Shown here: piece by piece, positions 1 to 6,246 of the stretch
Layout: every line of letters begins with the position of its first letter
How positions within the stretch are numbered: the first letter of the stretch is position 1
Source: Spirochaeta sp. UBA2779
GTDB lineage: Bacteria > Spirochaetota > Spirochaetia > DSM-2461
Assembly (NCBI GenBank): GCA_002352375.1
Contig: DEIH01000002.1
Coordinates: forward strand, 11,358 to 26,413
DNA: 15,056 bases
Direction of reading: 5' to 3'
Notes under the pieces: generated by a model
Told to the model about the DNA's origin: nothing
The model's database searches: none
What the model saw: the letters and a program-made list of their open reading frames with translations, nothing else
Made by a program: the position numbers and the translations under genes

Positions 1-45
1 ACTGAAACTTCTTTTGGCTGCTGCCAGATAATCTTTGAAACTCAT
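1..45 (-). CDS. N-terminus of an unidentified protein, cut by window edge
   Basis: An ATG at 45-43 opens a leftward reading frame that runs off the window; the visible 15 residues are MSFKDYLAAAKRSFS. A Shine-Dalgarno sequence GGGGAG lies at 59-54 on the minus strand, 8 bases before the ATG, which is why I believe this is a real start. The gene is divergent from the phosphate operon at 285, so the roughly 240 bases between them probably carry promoters for both. Fifteen residues are too few to assign a family. Confidence 0.6.
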   Translation of the reverse strand, partial: MSFKDYLAAAKRSFS

Positions 46-119
46 TAGACAAACTCCCCGAATAAATATTTTCCATGAAATCGTGAATCATATGAAATAG
101 ACTGTCAATGAGAATCCAA

Positions 120-129
120 GGTTTAAACC
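120..129. promoter_or_regulatory. 10-bp perfect palindrome, possible operator
   Basis: GGTTTAAACC is perfectly self-complementary. It sits three bases before a second, longer inverted repeat (133-163) and shares its GTTTA/TAAAC half-site. The location in the divergent intergenic region suggests a repressor or activator site; no binding protein can be named. Confidence 0.35.
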
Positions 130-132
130 ATT

Positions 133-163
133 GTTTATATTTATAGGTTGTATAAATATAAAC
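133..163. promoter_or_regulatory. 13-bp perfect inverted repeat, possible operator upstream of the PiT operon
   Basis: The left arm GTTTATATTTATA (133-145) and right arm TATAAATATAAAC (151-163) are exact reverse complements separated by GGTTG. All 13 pairs match. It is AT-rich, has no T-run after it, and lies about 120 bases before the DUF47 start, so it looks more like a protein-binding site than a terminator. It could serve the divergent gene at 45 as well. Confidence 0.45.
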
Positions 164-199
164 TATTTGCTTATGGACTGATGTTACAGATTAGATTCA

Positions 200-229
200 T
201 TGATATCACAAATAAATTAAATCTATTAG
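200..229 (+). promoter_or_regulatory. Possible sigma-70-type promoter for the DUF47-PiT operon
   Basis: A -35-like TTGATA (200-205) is followed after 18 bases by a -10-like TATTAG (224-229). Transcription would start near 236, giving a leader of about 50 bases before the ATG at 285. The match is modest and the region is AT-rich, so chance matches are likely. Confidence 0.25.
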
Positions 230-284
230 ACAGCGGAACAAATTATCCATAGAATAAACTGTTAAAAACAACAGGAGCAAAAAG

Positions 285-935
285 ATGATCTCAATTTTCA
301 AAAAAGCAAAAGGAATTGAAGCCAATATAGAGAAATTTCTGAAGAATATAGAACTCAGTGCATCTCTCTTTGAACAGGGTTTAAAGGAATACTTTAACGG
401 CCGGATGGAACAGTTTGACGATCGCTGCAGTCAGATTCAAAAACTGGAGAGTGAAAGTGATAGCCTGCGCTTCGATATTAAATTCACATTGTATTCAGAC
501 TTGTTGATACCAGATGCCCGGGGAGATGTTCTAGGGTTGATAGAAACCTTGGATAATGTAATTGACATTACTGAAAAAGTATTCGTTCAGATTTCTATTG
601 AAAAACCGGTTATTTTCCCATTCCTGAAGGACGATTTCATTTCCCTCTCAGAAGCCTCTGTCAAAGCAGTACACAAACTCATTCCTGCTGTAAGAGCCTT
701 TTTTGAGGAACCCCAGAATGTAACCGACCTGCTTACTCAGGTACATTTCTGGGAACATGAAGCCGACACCGCTGAGATTCGTATTAAAACAAAAGCCTTT
801 AATTCTGAAGAGATTGAGCAATTCAGCCGGCGCGTTCATATGCGGTATTTTGCAGAAAAAATATCCATGCTGGCCGATGAAGCTGAAGCGGTGGCTGAGC
901 GTCTGGAAGTATACGCCATCAAAAGGGCGTTCTAA
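285..935 (+). CDS. DUF47 family PhoU-like protein, phosphate transport accessory
   Basis: This 216-residue protein matches the DUF47 family (TIGR00153/PF01865), all-helical PhoU relatives usually encoded next to PiT phosphate permeases and thought to modulate them. The length is normal for the family. Typical features visible are the N-terminal SIFKKAKGIEANIEKFL helix, a middle stretch ending DNVIDITEKV (about residues 90-100), and the C-terminal RRVHMRYFAEKISMLADEAEAVAERL stretch in which acidic residues recur on helix faces (described here by its ends: RRVHMRYF and EAVAERLE). A Shine-Dalgarno AGGAG at 273-277 lies 7 bases before the ATG. The stop codon at 933-935 overlaps the ribosome-binding site of the PiT gene, so the two are surely co-expressed. 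No membrane segments are seen; it is probably a cytoplasmic regulator of the permease. Confidence 0.9.
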   Translation: MISIFKKAKGIEANIEKFLKNIELSASLFEQGLKEYFNGRMEQFDDRCSQIQKLESESDSLRFDIKFTLYSDLLIPDARGDVLGLIETLDNVIDITEKVFVQISIEKPVIFPFLKDDFISLSEASVKAVHKLIPAVRAFFEEPQNVTDLLTQVHFWEHEADTAEIRIKTKAFNSEEIEQFSRRVHMRYFAEKISMLADEAEAVAERLEVYAIKRAF

Positions 936-940
936 GGAAG
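934..940 (+). promoter_or_regulatory. Ribosome-binding site fixing the PiT start
   Basis: AAGGAAG overlaps the TAA of the preceding gene and sits 5 bases before the ATG at 946. It identifies 946, not the in-frame ATG at 757 inside the DUF47 gene, as the PiT start. Confidence 0.7.
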
Positions 941-945
941 ACACT

Positions 946-1992
946 ATGCTAGCAACTTTTCTATTCCTATCCAGTGGTCTGTTTCTCGGTTGGTCCCTCG
1001 GTGCAAATGATGCTGCTAATGTTTGGGGCACCGCTGTTGGAACCAATATGGTTAAATTTAAATCAGCGGCAATTGTCTGCTCGATTTTTGTAATTCTTGG
1101 GGCTGTAATCAGCGGCAGCGGGGCATCTCACACACTGGGTAAGCTCGGCGCAATCTCAACCCTTCCCGGTGCTTTTACCGTTGCTCTTGCCGCAGCGTTA
1201 TCAGTATATATGATGACAAAAGCGGCACTCCCGGTATCCACATCCCAGGCAATCGTCGGAGCGATAATCGGATGGAACCTGTTTTCCGGGACAGGTGTTA
1301 ATATGCAATCCCTAACCAAAATTCTGGGGACATGGGTTTTTTCTCCTATTCTTTCCGCTGGTTTTGCTTTTGTACTGTACTATGTCGTTAAATTCTTTCT
1401 CCGTAGAATACGAGTTCATCTTATACGCCTTGATTTCACTACCCGTTTCCTGCTGCTGGCAGCCGGTGCCTTCGGATCCTACACTCTTGGCGCCAACAAC
1501 ATTGCCAACGTTATGGGTGTATTTATTCCAAGTTCTGTTTTTCAAGACATTTCTATCGGAGGACTATTCAACCTTACAGGTGTTCAGCAGCTGTTTGCTA
1601 TCGGTGGTGTTGCTATTGCAGTGGGAGTCTTTACATACTCCAAACGTGTTATGATGACCGTTGGTTCTGAAATCTACCGATTAAATCCCATAACAGCATT
1701 TATCGTTGTTCTCTCCAGCTCTATTGTTCTTTTTCTCTTTGCATCTCAGGGTTTAAAAGACCTTCTGGTATCACACCACCTCCCCTCTTTCCCCCTGGTA
1801 CCCGTATCCAGTTCCCAATCTATTGTAGGCGGAGTAATTGGAATCGGCCTTGCGAAAGGTGGACGGAATATCAACTTCAGCATTCTCGGACGAATCAGTA
1901 TGGGCTGGGTTATGACACCGCTGATTTCTGCTATAATTTCATTTATATCGTTATTTATCGTTCAGAATGTTTTCAGTCAAATTGTCAATTAA
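946..1992 (+). CDS. PiT family inorganic phosphate permease
   Basis: The 348-residue product is an inner-membrane phosphate permease of the PiT family (PF01384), which takes up phosphate, generally as a metal-phosphate complex with protons or as sodium phosphate. The family's two-fold repeat is plain: GANDAAN at residues 19-25 and GANNIAN at 182-188, with PVSTSQAIVG at 96-105 and PVSSSQSIVG at 286-295. About ten hydrophobic segments fill the protein. It is of the short type, with only a brief basic linker (around FFLRRIRVHL, 150-159) between halves instead of a long cytoplasmic loop. The frame is open upstream to 757, but those residues overlap DUF47 and are not hydrophobic; the ribosome-binding site at 934-940 supports 946. 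It is followed after 11 bases by the adenylate-kinase-like gene, so it is the middle gene of a three-gene operon. Confidence 0.93.
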   Translation: MLATFLFLSSGLFLGWSLGANDAANVWGTAVGTNMVKFKSAAIVCSIFVILGAVISGSGASHTLGKLGAISTLPGAFTVALAAALSVYMMTKAALPVSTSQAIVGAIIGWNLFSGTGVNMQSLTKILGTWVFSPILSAGFAFVLYYVVKFFLRRIRVHLIRLDFTTRFLLLAAGAFGSYTLGANNIANVMGVFIPSSVFQDISIGGLFNLTGVQQLFAIGGVAIAVGVFTYSKRVMMTVGSEIYRLNPITAFIVVLSSSIVLFLFASQGLKDLLVSHHLPSFPLVPVSSSQSIVGGVIGIGLAKGGRNINFSILGRISMGWVMTPLISAIISFISLFIVQNVFSQIVN

Positions 1993-2003
1993 AGGGGCGT
2001 GAA

Positions 2004-2843
2004 ATGATACAAAGACTTAAAAAAGGTGACATCGATAATATATTGGTAATGGGGAAAAGCGGTGCCGGAAAACAGCCGCGCATAGATGTACTTATTGCAG
2101 AGTTCGGTTTGGAACAACTTTCTACCGGAGATATTTTCCGAAGCTATCTCAAAGCCTTTGATGAGATAGGATATGAAGGCAATATCCTTGATTTTTACAA
2201 TTCTAAAACCGGAGATTTCATTTCCAGTGAGAAAATTGGACGGAGTCTGAAAGCCCATCTGAGCGGTTGTAAATTCGAAGATGTCCTGTTGGGGCTGAAA
2301 GCAAAGTACTATGTCAGTAATGGACTATTTGTTCCGGATTCAGTAACCAACGATCTATTTCTATCATCCTTTAAAAAAAGCGACTACAGAGGTATCGTCC
2401 TCGACGGCTATCCCAGAACCGTCGATCAGGCAAAATTTCTTGTTTCTATTGCAGAAAAAGAAAGTCGTAAGATAGATGCCATTATTCATGTAGTTAATGA
2501 CGATGAAACCATATTGAATCGTGTAACAGGCCGCCGGGTCTGTCCCAACTGTTATAAAGTATTTCATATGAAGTACAAACCTCTGAAAGACGGTAAATAC
2601 TGTACAAACTGCGGGACAGAAGCCATTACCAGGATTGACGACACCCGGGAGAAGGTGCTTTCCCGGCTGAAGGAATACCGTGAAAAAACTCAATCGGCAA
2701 TTCAATATCTGATATCTTGTAATATACCTTACATCCCAGTACCGGGGAATCTTCCGGAACTCACGGATGAAGCCGTGAAGAGCAGTGTTTTTGCAGCCTT
2801 AGAAAATCCCGAAGCGTCGATATTCTCAGTCGAAACTATTTAA
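2004..2843 (+). CDS. Adenylate-kinase-like nucleoside monophosphate kinase with enlarged NMP domain
   Basis: The 279-residue protein belongs to the adenylate kinase/NMP kinase family but is about 65 residues longer than usual. Visible motifs are a P-loop GKSGAGKQP (17-25), with the lysine kept but the usual GxPGxGKGT altered; STGDIFR (40-46); FVPDSV (109-114); DGYPRT (134-139); GRRVCPNC (176-183); a second Cys pair CTNC (200-203); and RIDDTREKVLSRL (210-222). The four cysteines form the zinc-type LID seen in many bacterial adenylate kinases. The STGD to DGYPR distance is about 40 residues longer than in E. coli adenylate kinase, so extra sequence (roughly 50-107) lies where the NMP is bound. 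The ribosome-binding site is AAGGGG at 1992-1997. As the last gene of the PiT operon it may link phosphate uptake to nucleotide phosphorylation. It is unlikely to be the housekeeping enzyme; the true acceptor nucleotide is unknown. Confidence 0.8.
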   Translation: MIQRLKKGDIDNILVMGKSGAGKQPRIDVLIAEFGLEQLSTGDIFRSYLKAFDEIGYEGNILDFYNSKTGDFISSEKIGRSLKAHLSGCKFEDVLLGLKAKYYVSNGLFVPDSVTNDLFLSSFKKSDYRGIVLDGYPRTVDQAKFLVSIAEKESRKIDAIIHVVNDDETILNRVTGRRVCPNCYKVFHMKYKPLKDGKYCTNCGTEAITRIDDTREKVLSRLKEYREKTQSAIQYLISCNIPYIPVPGNLPELTDEAVKSSVFAALENPEASIFSVETI

Positions 2844-2858
2844 GCTCCACCCGATAAT

Positions 2859-2894
2859 AGTAAAAAACCAGCTGTAGTAAGCCGGTTTTTTACT
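2859..2894. terminator. Bidirectional rho-independent terminator between converging operons
   Basis: The arms AGTAAAAAACCAGC (2859-2872) and GCCGGTTTTTTACT (2881-2894) pair over 14 positions with one A-C mismatch around an 8-base loop. The A-run and T-run lie inside the arms, so both strands show a G/C-containing stem followed by a U-tract. It lies between the stop codons at 2843 (rightward) and 2920 (leftward) and can end both transcripts. Confidence 0.85.
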
Positions 2895-2919
2895 TGAAAT
2901 GATACGGATAAGATTCAGG

Positions 2920-3555
2920 CTATTTCATGCCGATGGAAATTTTTGCAGCTTTCAGATAATTCACATTCTCATGATTACCAAGTTCAAGTGCTTCAATGGC
3001 CTTTTTCATACCGACATAATCTTCACTTTCACAACAGGCTGTTTCGATTTTTGATCCGTTAAACAAAACCTCACCATACTCACAGATTACACCATCAACC
3101 GAGAAACCATAACGTTTCTTTTCAACGCTAACAGCAGCCAGATCGGGATGATTTTCAACAACAGTCATAAACTCATCAATGGTATATGTTTCCTGATTCA
3201 GATCGGCTTCAACAAGCATATTTTCCAGGATGGTTGCCACTTCCTTCTTTCCTACAGGAAATTCGAATTTCCCCCGGGGCTGAAATATCTCGTAACCGTC
3301 TTCTGTATCTCCAACCTTCGTTTTAATATCTAGAAGACCATCTCTAACTTTAACATTCGCTTCATTTGTCTTTCTGGAAAGAAAGTATGTTTCACTGGAG
3401 GTTCTGATTTTAAATAGTGTCGCCTTAGCTTTCCACATTGCAACAGTAACTTCATCAATAAGACCCTGGCCAAAAGCCCGGAACTCCGCCCTGGGAACAA
3501 TTTTTGCTGCGTCTTCTGCGTTTGTCGCCTGATTTTTAGAAAATACATCTGCCAT
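2920..3555 (-). CDS. CYTH (triphosphate tunnel)-like protein
   Basis: The 211-residue product resembles the CYTH superfamily, whose members bind triphosphates in a tunnel lined by basic and acidic side chains (thiamine triphosphatase, short-chain polyphosphatase, class IV adenylate cyclase). The pattern of strands fits: AEFRAF (23-28), ETYFLSRK (55-62), VKVRDGLLDIKTK (68-80), VEKKRYGF (144-151), ICEYGEVLFNG (157-167), IETACCESED (170-179) and a C-terminal ENVNYLKAAK (196-205). The canonical ExExK signature on the first strand is missing; the equivalent is RAEFR, so activity cannot be assumed. The start is taken at 3555 because AAGGAG lies 6 bases upstream; the frame stays open to 3648 but without a good ribosome site. 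It is the last gene of the Na+/phosphate operon, 147 bases after the cotransporter, which suggests a role in polyphosphate or triphosphate metabolism. The family call is from pattern memory. Confidence 0.6.
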   Translation of the reverse strand: MADVFSKNQATNAEDAAKIVPRAEFRAFGQGLIDEVTVAMWKAKATLFKIRTSSETYFLSRKTNEANVKVRDGLLDIKTKVGDTEDGYEIFQPRGKFEFPVGKKEVATILENMLVEADLNQETYTIDEFMTVVENHPDLAAVSVEKKRYGFSVDGVICEYGEVLFNGSKIETACCESEDYVGMKKAIEALELGNHENVNYLKAAKISIGMK

Positions 3556-3561
3556 TAGTTT

Positions 3562-3567
3562 CTCCTT
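3562..3567 (-). promoter_or_regulatory. Ribosome-binding site deciding the CYTH-like start
   Basis: AAGGAG on the minus strand lies 6 bases before the ATG at 3555. The upstream in-frame start at 3648 has no comparable site, so the shorter product is preferred. Confidence 0.75.
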
Positions 3568-3619
3568 TGTAATACCTCCCAAAGCTTTAACGCTGAGAAG
3601 TGTCAACTGTATTGATTCT

Positions 3620-3648
3620 CTTGTAAAACCTGCTTTTTGTACAATCAA
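3620..3648 (-). promoter_or_regulatory. Weak candidate internal promoter for the CYTH-like gene
   Basis: On the minus strand TTGATT (3648-3643) is followed after 17 bases by TACAAG (3625-3620), each 4 of 6 to the sigma-70 consensus. It lies in the 147-base gap after the cotransporter gene. The gap could instead simply be an untranslated spacer in a read-through transcript; it also contains tandem CTTTATTC copies (3653-3660 and 3662-3669) of no clear meaning. Confidence 0.2.
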
Positions 3649-3702
3649 TTTTCTTTATTCCCTTTATTCGGAATACTAATAATTGATCCTGATATTTATT
3701 TC

Positions 3703-5349
3703 TCAGCTTACGAGGCTTAGACGGTCTGCAATATAAGCAATATGGCCATTAATCTGTGAAAAATAAGAAATCAGATCGAGGTGTACAGAAGATGTGGCAA
3801 TAGATTCCTCCAGACCCTTATGCAGCCGCTTGATATGAAGTTCCTTGTATTTTTCTTCTTCCTCATCCCGGTAAGTACTCAGCAGAATTCTGGCAGTGTC
3901 AATATCATCATCCCTGAGTACCATCATCAATTTGTCAAATCTCCGGTTTACCTTACGGAGCAGATGTTCCAATTCCTTAAAACCTTCCTCGGAAAACTTC
4001 AGGTTCTGCCTAATTTTCTTTTCTGCCAGTTTCATGACGTTTTTATCAATTACATCACCAATAGATTCCAGTTCGTTTTGTACATACAGATAATTCACAC
4101 ATAGTTCAGATTGTTTCTCCGACAATTCCCGTTGTGAGAGTCTTGCCAGAAATGAGATGATAATTTTATGCAAAGTATCTATTTTTGAATCGAGATTACC
4201 AACCGAACTGATCACTTTAGGATCTTTACTTCTAAAAGCACTTTTCATCTCAAAAAGCATTATCTGTACAAACTCTGCAACCCGGAGAATCTCTTTTCTC
4301 GCCATCATCAATGATAATTCTACACTTCTATTGATAAGCTGATCGTTAATAAATTCAACTCCAAAAGGCTTAACGGTTTCCCCCTCGGGAAAAACCCTGT
4401 TAAACAGACGAACAATCAGATTAAGGTTCGGGAAAACAATTAGATGATTAATAATCGGCATAAAGGTAAAGCCCATTGCTATCTGCCGGGCGATACTATC
4501 AGTCCCCATTACATTCAAAGTGAACCATTTTATTCCCCAGATATAGAGGCGCTCACCCCTGAAGGGAATCATAAGAAGAATAAAAACCCAAACTGCGCCT
4601 ATCAGTTGAAAAAGTACATGAATATAGGCCGATCTCTTAGCTTCCCAATTCAGCGTTAGGCTTCCAAGTACAGCCGTGATACATGTACCCACAGCTGCGC
4701 CCAGATTAATTGGAATCGCCTGCTCCAGAGATATTGTTCCTGCCATGGCCATTGCAATGGTAATACCGGCAGTTGCCCCGGAGGACTGTATAATCATTGT
4801 AAAAAGAAGTCCGAATAATAATCCGAGAATTGGAGTTTCAACATTTTTCATCAACTCGATAAAAGGCTCATATGATCTTAATGGTTTAAGCGCCATCGAC
4901 ATCATTTCCATTCCCATAAAAAGCAAACCGAAAGTAAACACCGTCATCCCGATGTGCCTGCCTTTTTCAGACTTCAAAGTGAGAACCAGGATAAACCCGA
5001 GGGCAACAATAAAAGTTGAAAATTTTGAAATTGATGGAAAGGCTACCAGCTGAGCAAGGAATGTCGATCCAAGTTCAGCTCCCAGAGTAACAGCAAGACT
5101 CTGCTGAAAGGTTAAAAGGCCTGCCCCTACAAGTGCAGCCTCCAGCACTGTTGTGGCTGAAGAAGATTGGTTAACCATGGTAATCCCTAATCCGGTAATG
5201 TAACCTCTGGTCCGCCCTCTGGTTAAAGCAATCATAATGGATTTCATTTTCCCACTGGCAATAGAGGTTAAATGCTTATTCATCTCCATCATTCCAAAGA
5301 GGAAAATAGCCAAACCTCCAAACAGGGTAAAGAGATTCCAGATACTCAT
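3703..5349 (-). CDS. Na+/phosphate cotransporter with C-terminal PhoU-like domain
   Basis: The 548-residue product is a Na/Pi cotransporter of the NptA/YjbB type (PF02690). The membrane part (about 1-315) carries the duplicated signature: NQSSSATTVLEAALVGAG (60-77) and IQSSGATAGITIAMAMAG (187-204). The QSSS-type repeats are the substrate and sodium site in this family. Residues from about 340 to 548 are soluble, helical and charged and match the PhoU-like tail found on many bacterial members, ending ISYFSQINGHIAYIADRL. The ATG overlaps the stop of the preceding gene by four bases (ATGA), so translation is coupled. Bacterial members have been shown to move phosphate in or out depending on the protein; direction cannot be read here. 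It is the second phosphate transporter of the window, mechanistically distinct from the PiT permease. Confidence 0.92.
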   Translation of the reverse strand: MSIWNLFTLFGGLAIFLFGMMEMNKHLTSIASGKMKSIMIALTRGRTRGYITGLGITMVNQSSSATTVLEAALVGAGLLTFQQSLAVTLGAELGSTFLAQLVAFPSISKFSTFIVALGFILVLTLKSEKGRHIGMTVFTFGLLFMGMEMMSMALKPLRSYEPFIELMKNVETPILGLLFGLLFTMIIQSSGATAGITIAMAMAGTISLEQAIPINLGAAVGTCITAVLGSLTLNWEAKRSAYIHVLFQLIGAVWVFILLMIPFRGERLYIWGIKWFTLNVMGTDSIARQIAMGFTFMPIINHLIVFPNLNLIVRLFNRVFPEGETVKPFGVEFINDQLINRSVELSLMMARKEILRVAEFVQIMLFEMKSAFRSKDPKVISSVGNLDSKIDTLHKIIISFLARLSQRELSEKQSELCVNYLYVQNELESIGDVIDKNVMKLAEKKIRQNLKFSEEGFKELEHLLRKVNRRFDKLMMVLRDDDIDTARILLSTYRDEEEEKYKELHIKRLHKGLEESIATSSVHLDLISYFSQINGHIAYIADRLSLVS

Positions 5350-6110
5350 TTTTCAGTCTCCGGGTTACTTGATAGAGCCGTTATTCTGCCACAGAGTTTT
5401 TCATTTTTTCTGTCAATATCCGTAAGTTTCTTCATAATCTGAAAAATCGCAGGATTCCCAGAATGAAGCACTTGGCTCTGATTCAGGCCCGCCATCAGAA
5501 TGCGGTACTCATGAGACGCATCAAGGAGCGCCATATTACTGTTTTCAATAATTCTTGATTCTTGAGAATTTGTAGTGCAGATTTTCCTGATGGATGAACG
5601 GGCTGACTCAATAACGGCTTTTTCACACACAAGAGCTGAAGAATAGTTGAAGAAATCACCTTGAATTTGGAATAAATCCTGAAGCATCAGGAAATCTGAA
5701 TGGATTATAATAAGCAATTGATATATGGAAAATATGGTACCCCTGTCATCATATGAAAGGGAAAGGCAGGAATCCGGCAGTAAAGGGTTCATCTCTGTCT
5801 TTTTAATTTCCAGTTGTGTTTTCAGGTTAATATCATGATTCCCAGCATCCGGTTTGAGAGCAAGAAGGTCATCGATATATCTCAATAAAATGTCAAAACT
5901 TTCAAATATTGCGGTTCTTTCCAGGTTCCTTTTATGGAATATTTTCTTCTCATTCAAACCAGCGTAGGGGATTTGTGTATTGAATCCTGAAACGCTATTC
6001 CAACGATTTCTCAAATCTTTAAAGAAACTGTGTATAGAAATGTGATGAGACTCTGCTTTGATATTTATACTATTACTTATACTATCGGCAGTGTTCTGAT
6101 AATTACTCAT
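5346..6110 (-). CDS. Unrecognised 254-aa protein, first gene of the Na+/phosphate operon
   Basis: I do not recognise a family. The product appears soluble: there is no signal peptide and no convincing membrane segment, only short hydrophobic patches such as IYQLLIIIHSDFLMLQDLF (start near residue 130). Heptad-like stretches and few glycines suggest a mostly helical fold. It is rich in Ser, Ile, Leu and Asn. The start is set at 6110 because GGAGGAGG lies directly upstream (6123-6116); earlier in-frame starts (6143 ATG, 6170 TTG) lie in or before the sigma-54 promoter at 6131-6148 and have no ribosome site. Its stop overlaps the cotransporter start (ATGA), so it is made together with that protein and may be a regulator, partner or phosphate sensor for it. 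That role is inference from position only. Confidence 0.75.
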   Translation of the reverse strand: MSNYQNTADSISNSINIKAESHHISIHSFFKDLRNRWNSVSGFNTQIPYAGLNEKKIFHKRNLERTAIFESFDILLRYIDDLLALKPDAGNHDINLKTQLEIKKTEMNPLLPDSCLSLSYDDRGTIFSIYQLLIIIHSDFLMLQDLFQIQGDFFNYSSALVCEKAVIESARSSIRKICTTNSQESRIIENSNMALLDASHEYRILMAGLNQSQVLHSGNPAIFQIMKKLTDIDRKNEKLCGRITALSSNPETEK

Positions 6111-6115
6111 ATTGG

Positions 6116-6123
6116 CCTCCTCC
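6116..6123 (-). promoter_or_regulatory. Strong ribosome-binding site of the 254-aa gene
   Basis: GGAGGAGG on the minus strand ends 5 bases before the ATG at 6110. With transcription predicted to start near 6121, the leader would be only about 11-12 bases and begin within or next to this site, so the true start may be a few bases upstream. Confidence 0.7.
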
Positions 6124-6130
6124 ACTTTCA

Positions 6131-6148
6131 AAGCAATTTTCATGCCAA
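6131..6148 (-). promoter_or_regulatory. Sigma-54 (-24/-12) promoter of the Na+/phosphate operon
   Basis: The minus strand reads TTGGCATGAAAATTGCTT. Against the sigma-54 consensus YTGGCACG-N4-TTGCW it has TTGGCATG-AAAA-TTGCT, one mismatch (C to T), with the required GG-N10-GC spacing. Transcription would begin about 12 bases past the GC, near 6121, just ahead of the ATG at 6110. The next gene upstream on the same strand encodes a sigma-54-dependent activator, which makes the match far more meaningful than in isolation. Confidence 0.8.
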
Positions 6149-6227
6149 TAAAACACTTAGGATGAAGCAACTAAGGAGAGGAGATGATTAAAAGAGACTT
6201 GATAATATGAGAATTATTTTGCATTGA

Positions 6228-6246
6228 TTGTAAAGATTATTTACAA
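6228..6246. promoter_or_regulatory. 19-bp palindrome, candidate enhancer (UAS) for the NtrC-type regulator
   Basis: Read on the minus strand, TTGTAAATAATCTTTACAA has perfect 7-bp arms (TTGTAAA/TTTACAA) around 5 bases. It overlaps the stop codon of the regulator gene and lies about 107-125 bases upstream of the predicted sigma-54 transcription start, a normal distance for an activator binding site. No T-run follows, so it is not a terminator. A second copy was not found nearby. Confidence 0.45.

Noticed and set aside
102..107. CTGTCA, half of a possible Pho box upstream of the PiT operon
   Set aside because: No second CTGTCA-like repeat at the 11-base spacing typical of PhoB sites.
757..945. 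In-frame upstream extension of the PiT gene giving a 411-residue protein
   Set aside because: It overlaps the DUF47 gene, encodes no membrane segment, and the ribosome site at 934-940 fits the ATG at 946.
3601..3606. Perfect TTGACA on the minus strand before the CYTH-like gene
   Set aside because: No -10-like hexamer at 16-18 bases; the sequence also lies in the possible upstream extension of the frame.
3621..3644. TTGTA...TACAA inverted half-sites as a second copy of the 6228-6246 palindrome
   Set aside because: The spacing between half-sites is 14 instead of 9 bases and the arms agree over only 5 bases.
3653..3669. Tandem CTTTATTC direct repeat
   Set aside because: Only two short AT-rich copies; no link to a promoter or known site.
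4676..5053. 125-codon rightward open frame inside the cotransporter gene
   Set aside because: It is the antisense shadow of a clear membrane protein gene and has no ribosome site or family match.
6111..6170. Longer start choices (ATG 6143, TTG 6170) for the 254-aa gene
   Set aside because: They fall in or ahead of the sigma-54 promoter and lack ribosome sites; GGAGGAGG points to 6110.
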